Positions 50,523-55,729 of a stretch of DNA of 55,729 bases are shown in pieces. Source of the stretch: Rhodovarius lipocyclicus (GTDB lineage: Bacteria > Pseudomonadota > Alphaproteobacteria > Acetobacterales > Acetobacteraceae); the NCBI RefSeq assembly GCF_009900765.1, contig NZ_JAAABL010000023.1:1-55729 (forward strand), given 5' to 3'. A program made the translations under genes and the position numbers. The notes below the pieces were generated by a model. It was not told the origin of the DNA. It saw only the letters and a list, made by a program, of their open reading frames with translations, and ran no database searches. Each line of letters starts with the position of its first letter. Position 1 is the first letter of the stretch.

Positions 50523-51860
50523 TCAGCCCGGCAGCAATTCCTCCACCGCTTCCAGGAACATGTCGGCCTGTTCGCGCGTCAGGCACAGCGGCGGGCGGAT
50601 CTTCAGGATATTCGCGCCGGGGCCGGAGGCGGAGATCAGGATCCGGCGTTCCCGCAGGGCATTCACCAGCCGGCCGGTCTCGGCCGTGGCGGGGGTTTTC
50701 GTCACCGGGTCCAGCACCAGCTCGCAGCCGATCGACAACCCCGCGCCGCGCACATCCCCGATGATGGGGCGCCGCGTGGCGATCCGGCGCAGGCCCTCGG
50801 TCAGATGCGCGCCGATGGCGGTGGCGTTATCGGCCAGCTTTTCGTCCTGCAGCACGCGCAGCGTGGCGAGTGCTGCCGCCGCCGAGACCGGGTTACCGCC
50901 GAAGGTGTTGAAATAGCGTGCGCGCTTGCCGAATCGTTCCAGCAGTTCCGGCCGCAGCGCCAGCCCCGCCACCGGGTGGCCGTTGCCCATCGGCTTGCCC
51001 ATGGTCACCATGTCCGGCACCACGCCATGGCGCTCGAAGCCCCACATCGTGCCGGTGCGGCCGAAGCCGGGTTGCACCTCATCCGCGATGAACAGCGCGC
51101 CCGCGGCCCGCGCCGCCTCGGCCGCCGCCGCCAGGAAGCCAGCGGGGGCCGGGAAGACGCCGTCGGAGGTGAACATGGTGTCCACCAGCAGGGCGCTGGG
51201 CTTGATGCCGTGCCGGGCCAGGTCGGCGAAGGCGGCAGCGATGTCGGCCGCGAAACGCGCCGGCATCTCCGCCCCGCCGCGATAGGCATCGGGGGCGGGC
51301 ACGGTGGCCACATGCCGGCCGAGCGGCACGCCCTCACCCAGCGAGGGCGAGAGGGCCGCCAGCGCCGAGGTCACGCCATGATAGGCCAGCGCGGTCACCA
51401 CCACGCCCTCGCCGGCCGTGTGCGCGTTGGCGATGCGCAGCGCCAGGTCGTTCGCCTCGGAACCCGAGCAGGTGAACATGCAATGGCCGAGTTCCGGCGG
51501 CAGGGTGGCCAGCAGCGCCTCGGCGTAGTCCAGCACGGTTTCGTGCAGGTAGCGGGTGTGGGTGTTCAGCTTGCCCGCCTGCTCGGCGATGGCGGCCACG
51601 ATGCGCGGATGCGCATGCCCCATGGAGGCGACATTGTTGTAGCAGTCGAGGTAGCGGTTGCCGTGGCTGTCGAACAGCCAGGCGCCCTCGCCGCGCACGA
51701 CATGCACCGGGTGTTCGTAGAACAGCCGATAGGCGGGGCCCAGCAGCTTCTGGCGCCGGGCCACCATGGCCTGCTCCTCGGGCGAAAGGCCGGTGGCGCG
51801 GTTGGGATCGAAGGCGTTGATCATCGCCATCCCCTTGGGCGGGGCGCTGGTATCGGACAT
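50523..51860 (-). CDS. Class III PLP-dependent aminotransferase / phospho-lyase (AGXT2L-like)
   Basis: A 445-residue fold-type I PLP enzyme. Asp260 (ALFIADEVQPGFGRTG) holds the pyridine ring, Lys289 (VTMGKPMGNGHP) is the Schiff-base lysine, and CSGSEAND (131-138) contacts the phosphate. The sequence resembles the AGXT2L1/AGXT2L2 group, which includes 5-phosphohydroxylysine and ethanolamine-phosphate phospho-lyases. The start at 51860 is preferred to 51869 because AAGGA lies eight bases before it. The upstream APH-type kinase gene is next in the same direction, matching the kinase plus phospho-lyase pairing; a GntR regulator is divergent beyond it. A plain transaminase remains possible. Confidence 0.85.
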   Translation of the reverse strand: MSDTSAPPKGMAMINAFDPNRATGLSPEEQAMVARRQKLLGPAYRLFYEHPVHVVRGEGAWLFDSHGNRYLDCYNNVASMGHAHPRIVAAIAEQAGKLNTHTRYLHETVLDYAEALLATLPPELGHCMFTCSGSEANDLALRIANAHTAGEGVVVTALAYHGVTSALAALSPSLGEGVPLGRHVATVPAPDAYRGGAEMPARFAADIAAAFADLARHGIKPSALLVDTMFTSDGVFPAPAGFLAAAAEAARAAGALFIADEVQPGFGRTGTMWGFERHGVVPDMVTMGKPMGNGHPVAGLALRPELLERFGKRARYFNTFGGNPVSAAAALATLRVLQDEKLADNATAIGAHLTEGLRRIATRRPIIGDVRGAGLSIGCELVLDPVTKTPATAETGRLVNALRERRILISASGPGANILKIRPPLCLTREQADMFLEAVEELLPG

Positions 51861-51865
51861 GGCGG

Positions 51866-52855
51866 TCATCCTTGCTGGTTCATGAGGGTTTCGAGCCCGG
51901 CCCGCGCGCCGGGCGCGTTGCGCAGGATATAGGCGGCGTTTTCCGGCTGCAGCCGGGCACGCCAATGGGTGATCAGCACCGTCAGCACCATGCGTGTGGC
52001 GATCAGCACCGGCAGTTGCGCCACCAGCTCCTCCGGCAGCGGCTGCACGGCCCGATAGGCCGCGACGAAGGTCCGCACCGCCAGCAGGGGATCGGTCCCG
52101 GGCAGCAGCAGATAGGCGCTGGTGGTCGCGACCTCCTGCAACAGGGGCGCGCGCACCACGTCGCCGAAGTCGATGATGCCGCAGGGCTGGCCGGCCTCGT
52201 CCACCACCACATTGTGGGGGTTCAGGTCGTTGTGGATCGCCTGGGCCGGCAGGCCATGCAGGGGGGGCAGCCGCTCGAACCGGTCCAGCGCGGCTTCGGT
52301 CACCCGGCGCAAGGCCGGGTCGGAGATTTCCGCCAGCAGGGGGCGCAGGCCGGGGGCCTCGCGCAGGTCCCACAGCAGGCGGCGCTGTTCCGCCGGGTGG
52401 CGGAAGCCCGCGAAGGCGCGGTCCAGCCTCGCGGCCAGCGCCCCCAGCGCCGGGGCGGCGCGCAAGGGGTCCGTGGTCGGGCGGCCGGGCAGATAGGTCA
52501 GGACGCGCAGCAACGCGCTGCGCCCTTCCAGCGTGGGGTGGGGGCGGGTGGTGCCGCCCTCCCGGTCGCGCAGCATGCGCGGCACCGGCAGGCCGGGGTC
52601 GGCCGCTTCCAGATGCAGCAGGGCGGCGGTCTGGAAATCGGTGATCGCCGGGTCCTCGTCCGGGTGGGCCAGCTTGACCAGCAGCGGAGGTGCGTCCTCG
52701 CGCTCCAGGCGGAAGTTGCGGTCGCGCTCGCCGCCCAGCGGCGCCAGCCGGCCGCGCAGCCCCCAGTGGCGGGCCAGCACCTCCGCCAGGGCGTCCTCGT
52801 CCAGCCGGGGCGGCGGGGCGAGCATCATCGGGTCGTCGATCGGATGCGGCTGCAT
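51866..52855 (-). CDS. APH-family kinase (hydroxylysine-kinase-like)
   Basis: A 329-residue protein of the aminoglycoside phosphotransferase/choline kinase fold. The catalytic loop is AIHNDLNPHNVVVD and the metal site IDFGDV. NFRLEREDAPPLLVKLAHP contains the ATP-binding lysine. Its gene neighbours a class III phospho-lyase-like enzyme, the arrangement seen for hydroxylysine kinase (HYKK) and PHYKPL-type partners, so the substrate is probably a hydroxylated amino acid or amino alcohol, not an antibiotic. Start codon uncertain: ATG 52855 is used since the frame upstream overlaps the regulatory region; no strong ribosome site is visible. Confidence 0.82.
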   Translation of the reverse strand: MQPHPIDDPMMLAPPPRLDEDALAEVLARHWGLRGRLAPLGGERDRNFRLEREDAPPLLVKLAHPDEDPAITDFQTAALLHLEAADPGLPVPRMLRDREGGTTRPHPTLEGRSALLRVLTYLPGRPTTDPLRAAPALGALAARLDRAFAGFRHPAEQRRLLWDLREAPGLRPLLAEISDPALRRVTEAALDRFERLPPLHGLPAQAIHNDLNPHNVVVDEAGQPCGIIDFGDVVRAPLLQEVATTSAYLLLPGTDPLLAVRTFVAAYRAVQPLPEELVAQLPVLIATRMVLTVLITHWRARLQPENAAYILRNAPGARAGLETLMNQQG

Positions 52856-52860
52856 GGCGC

Positions 52861-52941
52861 ATGGTGTATCGTGCTTGAGTGTGCATGACAATCTGGCATG
52901 CCAAAAGTGACAAAACCGATCGCCTCGCTTATATTGGCCGC
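52861..52941. promoter_or_regulatory. Divergent regulatory region with GntR-type palindrome
   Basis: Between the kinase gene and the GntR gene lies the perfect 10-base palindrome TGGCATGCCA (52894-52903), preceded by the imperfect TGTGCATGACA (52880-52890). FCD-type GntR regulators usually bind short palindromes in just this place, so it is a candidate operator for both directions. Confidence 0.45.
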
Positions 52942-53640
52942 ATGAACGCCGAGCCCCCCTTGCGCGACACGCTCGACCGCCAGGCCTATCGCGCGGTGCG
53001 GGAGGCGCTGATGTCCGGCGCGCTGCGCCCCGGCCAGGGCATCACGCTGCGCGGCCTGGCCGAGACGCTCGGCATCAGCCGCCAGCCCGCCCATGCGGCG
53101 CTGCGCCGGCTGGAGGCGGAGGGCGCGCTGGTGGCCTCCCCCAGCTCGGGCACGCTGTTCGTGCCGGTGCTGGGTGCCGCCGATCTGGAGGAACTGCTCG
53201 ATATCCGCATCCATCTGGAAGGCCTCGCGGCCCGCAAGGCGGCGATGCGCGCGGAGCCCGGGGATGTGGAGCGGATCAGCGCGCTGTGCGATGTGCTGGA
53301 GGCGGAGGCCGACAAGGGCGACAGCCGCGGCTACGCGCTGGCCAACCGGGCCTTTCACGCGGCGGTCTATGCCGCCAGCCAGTCGCCGATGCTCTGCGCG
53401 GCCATCGAGCCCTTCTGGCTGCGCATCGGCCCCTATGTCGAACTGATGATGCCGCACCGGGAGGTGCTGCTGGCCTCCATCCCCCGCCACCGGGAGATCG
53501 TGGCCGCACTGGCGCGCCATGATGCCGAGGCGGCGGCGCTGGCGATCCAGCAGGATCTGCGGGAATCGGCCGAGGGCCTGCTGCGGCGGCTGCGCCAGGG
53601 GCCGCCCGCCCGCGCCCGCGCCGTACCGGGCCTGGGCTGA
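52942..53640 (+). CDS. GntR-family transcriptional regulator with FCD domain
   Basis: A 232-residue regulator: winged helix at residues 10-75 (AYRAVREALMSGALRPGQGITLRGLAETLGISRQPAHAALRRLE as its helices) and a C-terminal FCD ligand domain from about residue 85 with IHLEGLAARKAAMRA, RAFHAAVYAASQSP and RHREIVAALARHDAEAA, where the conserved His residues bind a metal. It is divergent from the kinase/phospho-lyase genes and probably represses them in the absence of their substrate. The ATG at 52942 is chosen because the longer frame starts in the operator region. Confidence 0.92.
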   Translation: MNAEPPLRDTLDRQAYRAVREALMSGALRPGQGITLRGLAETLGISRQPAHAALRRLEAEGALVASPSSGTLFVPVLGAADLEELLDIRIHLEGLAARKAAMRAEPGDVERISALCDVLEAEADKGDSRGYALANRAFHAAVYAASQSPMLCAAIEPFWLRIGPYVELMMPHREVLLASIPRHREIVAALARHDAEAAALAIQQDLRESAEGLLRRLRQGPPARARAVPGLG

Positions 53641-53693
53641 CCGCCAGCGCTGTTCACTGATAGAAGGTGGGTATCAACGCCCGCGAGCCCGCC

Positions 53694-54317
53694 ATGTACA
53701 TCCCGCCCGCCTTCCGCGTGGAAGACCTGCCCGACCTGCACGCCATGATGGGCGCGGCGCGCCTGCCGAGCCTGGTCACCGCCACCGCCGAGGGTTTGAT
53801 CTCCACCCCGCTGCCGCTGTTCCTGGCGCCGGAGGAAGGGCCCTATGGCACGCTGTATGGCCATGTCGCCCGGGCCAACCCGCACTGGAAGCTGCCGGCG
53901 CTGGGTGAGGCGCTGGCGATCTTCATGGGCCCGGATGCCTATGTCAGCCCGTCCTGGTATCCCTCCAAGCGGGAGCACCACAAGGTGGTGCCCACCTGGA
54001 ACTACGTGGCCGTGCACGCCTATGGCCCGGCGGAGTTCTTCGAGGATGCGGACCGCCTGCTGGAGGTCGTCACCCGCCTGACCCGCCAGCACGAGGCCCC
54101 GCGCGCCGAGCCCTGGGCGGTGTCCGATGCGCCGGAGGCCTTCGTGCGCGCCCAGCTGCGCGGCATCGTGGGCCTGCGCCTGCCGATCTCCCGCCTGGAG
54201 GGCAAGCGCAAGCTGAGCCAGAACCGCGAGGCCGCCGACCGCGCCGGCGTGGCCGAGGGGCTGGCCGCCAGCGAGCATGAGGGCGACCGCGAGGTGGGCC
54301 GGCTGATCCCGCGCTGA
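53694..54317 (+). CDS. PaiB-like FMN-binding split-barrel protein
   Basis: A 207-residue protein of the FMN-binding negative transcriptional regulator (PaiB) family. It begins MYIPPAFRVEDLPDLHAMM, the conserved start, and has LYGHVARANPHWK, SPSWYPSKREHHKVVPTWNYVAVH and GIVGLRLPISRLEGKRKLSQNR, all signatures of PaiB. PaiB homologues bind FMN or heme and affect sporulation or protease genes in Bacillus; in alphaproteobacteria its job is unclear. The stop is eight bases from the end of the convergent kdsA. Confidence 0.93.
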   Translation: MYIPPAFRVEDLPDLHAMMGAARLPSLVTATAEGLISTPLPLFLAPEEGPYGTLYGHVARANPHWKLPALGEALAIFMGPDAYVSPSWYPSKREHHKVVPTWNYVAVHAYGPAEFFEDADRLLEVVTRLTRQHEAPRAEPWAVSDAPEAFVRAQLRGIVGLRLPISRLEGKRKLSQNREAADRAGVAEGLAASEHEGDREVGRLIPR

Positions 54318-54334
54318 GCGGGCGTTCAGCCCGC
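54318..54334. terminator. Short hairpin between paiB-like gene and kdsA
   Basis: GCGGGC-GTTCA-GCCCGC overlaps the stop codon of kdsA and starts one base after the paiB-like stop. A perfect 6-base stem without T runs on either side; it might slow transcription from both convergent genes but is not a proven terminator. Confidence 0.3.
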
Positions 54335-55147
54335 CTTGGATAGCGCGTCGAACGCCTTGAGGCGCGCGATCAGGGCCGGCATTTCCCGCAGCGGGATCAT
54401 GTTCGGACCGTCGGACGGCGCGCGGTCCGGGTCTTCATGGCATTCGATGAAGACGGCCGCGACCCCCACCGCCACGGCGGCCCGCGCCAGCACGGGCGCG
54501 AATTCCCGCTGCCCGCCGCTGCTGCCGCCCTGGCCGCCGGGCTGCTGTACGGAATGGGTGGCGTCATACACCACCGGATAGCCGGTGGCCGCCATGATGG
54601 GCAGCGAGCGCATGTCGCTGACCAGCGTGTTGTAGCCGAAGCTGGCCCCGCGCTCGCACAGCAGGATGCGCTCATTGCCGGTGCTGGCGATCTTGGCGGC
54701 CACGTTCACCATGTCCCACGGCGCCAGGAACTGGCCCTTCTTCACGTTGATCGCGGCACCGGTTTCACCGGCGGCCAGCAGCAGGTCGGTCTGGCGCGAC
54801 AGGAAGGCCGGGATCTGCAGCACGTCCACCGCCTCGGCGGCCGGGGCGCATTGCTCGGGCAGGTGCACGTCGGTCAGGGTCGGCAGGCCGGTGCGTTCGC
54901 GCACCTCGGCCAGGATGGCCAGGCCCTGCGCCATCCCGATGCCGCGCTGGGCCTTGCCGCTGGTGCGGTTGGCCTTGTCGAAGGAGGATTTGTAGATCAT
55001 CGGCACGCCGGCCGCGCTGGCCATTGCGACGATGGCGTCGGCGGTTTCCAGCGCGTGGGCGCGGCTTTCGATCTGGCAGGGGCCGCAGATGAAGGCCAGC
55101 GGCAGGCCGTTGCCGATGATGATCGGGCCGATCTGTACGTTCGTCAC
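54326..55147 (-). CDS. kdsA: 3-deoxy-8-phosphooctulonate (KDO-8-P) synthase
   Basis: A 273-residue aldolase-type enzyme condensing phosphoenolpyruvate and arabinose 5-phosphate to KDO-8-phosphate for lipid A inner core, confirming a Gram-negative envelope. Conserved blocks: [60 protein letters not shown] and [13 protein letters not shown]. The CGPCQIES cysteine marks the metal-binding Cys of the metal-dependent group. It would commonly be near eno or pyrG; here a truncated cupin gene and an IS are upstream. Confidence 0.97.
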   Translation of the reverse strand: MTNVQIGPIIIGNGLPLAFICGPCQIESRAHALETADAIVAMASAAGVPMIYKSSFDKANRTSGKAQRGIGMAQGLAILAEVRERTGLPTLTDVHLPEQCAPAAEAVDVLQIPAFLSRQTDLLLAAGETGAAINVKKGQFLAPWDMVNVAAKIASTGNERILLCERGASFGYNTLVSDMRSLPIMAATGYPVVYDATHSVQQPGGQGGSSGGQREFAPVLARAAVAVGVAAVFIECHEDPDRAPSDGPNMIPLREMPALIARLKAFDALSKAG

Positions 55148-55191
55148 TCTGTCCTCGCGGGTCTGGCGCCGCGGCTTCTAGCACCAAACCC

Positions 55192-55458
55192 CTAGAGCAG
55201 ATACTTGTCGTTCAGCGCTCCAGGCACCTTCACCACCACGTTGACAGCGTCGGTTACCGCCTCGAAATCCGTGGCCTCGCCTGGTTCCAGCACGATGATG
55301 TCGCCGGCGTTCCACTCGCGGCCCGCCATGCGCACGGTGCCCGACAGCACCATGGTGACCTCGGTCGCCACCTTGTGCATGTGCAGCGCCTCCGATTCCC
55401 CGGCCTTGTAGGTGCGCACGGCCACTTCGCAGGCATCGCTGTGCAGGGCCGTGGGGTT
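55192..55458 (-). pseudogene. Cupin-domain protein, 5' end removed by IS
   Basis: The frame encodes a cupin: VRTYKAGESEALHMHKVATEVTMVLSG with the His-x-His metal pair and Glu, then GDIIVLEPGEATDFEAV and a C terminus VPGALNDKYLL. Before the GTG-initiated part, the frame goes on with NPTALHSDACEVA up to the IS junction at 55458/55459, where it meets a stop. Small cupins of this kind usually have 30-50 more N-terminal residues, so the 5' part was displaced by the IS481-type element. A product from the internal GTG at 55425 (77 residues) could still be made. Confidence 0.6.
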
Positions 55459-55729
55459 TGTTCAGACTGGAGAGATGTTTGACAGGTGTACGGAGACATC
55501 CCTGACGGTTTTGAGATGGGGTGTTTCGTCCCTGAGGTCGAGTGTGGCGAGAGGAAATCGCGAGAAGAACAGCTGCCACACGCCATCCTGGCTGGTGGCC
55601 CCGAAGGCCACGTCCAGCCCCTGAAAGGCCTGTGACAGCTTCAGCGGCCACCCCTTGAAGCGCAGGTAGCCATCCCGCCCCACCCGACGCACCAGGTCGC
55701 TTGCGTGATACAGCGGCTCTGGCAGCTGC
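55459..55729 (-). mobile_element. Right end of an IS481-family insertion sequence
   Basis: The element begins with TGTTCAGACTGGAGAGATG at 55459 (TG terminus; the transposase stop codon lies inside this end) and runs out of the window at 55729. The rest of the element, including the other inverted repeat, is outside. Confidence 0.65.
55462..55729 (-). CDS. IS481-family transposase, C-terminal fragment
   Basis: On the minus strand the frame enters at the window end and reads LYHASDLVRRVGRDGYLRF, then FGATSQDGVWQLFFSRFPLATLDLRDE, ending SVHLSNISPV before a TGA at 55464-55462. RRVxxxGxxxFKG, a DGVWxVFF-like stretch and the final H(V/L)S(N/D)(I/M)SPV are the typical C-terminal domain of IS481 transposases. 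About 89 residues are in the window; the catalytic DDE part is outside. Confidence 0.82.
   Translation of the reverse strand, partial: QLPEPLYHASDLVRRVGRDGYLRFKGWPLKLSQAFQGLDVAFGATSQDGVWQLFFSRFPLATLDLRDETPHLKTVRDVSVHLSNISPV

Overview
The window is GC-rich (roughly 70 %) bacterial chromosome. Gene content suggests an alphaproteobacterium of the Acetobacteraceae, probably a Roseomonas/Roseococcus-type organism: orphan Bug-type tricarboxylate receptors, an OhrR/Ohr pair, an EcfG-like promoter in front of a stress operon, PssA/Psd membrane lipid synthesis and KdsA. This placement is inference from gene content and codon style, not from a marker gene. Both ends lie inside insertion sequences (the IS3-type transposase tail at 1-95 and the IS481-type tail at 55462-55729). 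Each has cut a neighbouring host gene, so the piece looks like a contig bounded by repeats.

Region 0.1-14.4 kb: a broken A24 prepilin peptidase, an alpha/beta hydrolase, ohrR and ohr (divergent, with a palindromic promoter region), a Bug receptor, then a minus-strand cluster VOC protein - cysE - aldehyde dehydrogenase - 3-hydroxyisobutyrate-dehydrogenase-like enzyme with a LysR regulator upstream. After it come a permuted papain-fold hydrolase gene interrupted by an in-frame amber codon, an enoyl-CoA hydratase, a Pat-like acetyltransferase, glpD, a calcineurin-like phosphoesterase overlapping a diacylglycerol-kinase-like gene, and a periplasmic PRC-barrel protein with three 26-residue repeats.

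Region 14.5-25.9 kb: a compact stress operon (glycine-zipper lipoprotein, Dps, YqjD-like, YqjE-like) with an EcfG-like promoter and a clear terminator; a MoxR ATPase / VWA protein pair with a low-GC lipoprotein gene between them; psd-pssA; LysM and TPR envelope proteins; an epimerase-like protein; and a GH8 cellulase overlapping a gene for a degenerate receiver/histidine-kinase-like protein.

Region 26.1-37.5 kb: a second Bug receptor, a DsbA/FrnE-like oxidoreductase plus GST, pobA, a BsuBI/PstI-type restriction-modification pair of lower GC content, pxpC-pxpB divergent from pxpA (5-oxoprolinase), a DUF3293-like protein and a COG2509-type flavoprotein.

Region 37.5-47.7 kb: one 9.9-kb gene for a 3305-residue secreted protein. 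It has an N-terminal array of DUF11-like beta domains, seven SdrD_B-type repeats of 114-115 residues, RTX glycine-rich calcium-binding blocks, three ~109-residue cassettes and a type I secretion-like C terminus. Its leader carries a terminator-like hairpin about 20 nt before the start codon. No type I exporter is in the window.

Region 47.8-55.7 kb: an acetolactate-synthase-like ThDP enzyme, ispE, tRNA-Gln(TTG), a class III PLP enzyme with an APH-type kinase (resembling the hydroxylysine kinase / phospho-lyase pair) divergent from a GntR regulator, PaiB, kdsA, and a cupin gene cut by the IS481-type element.
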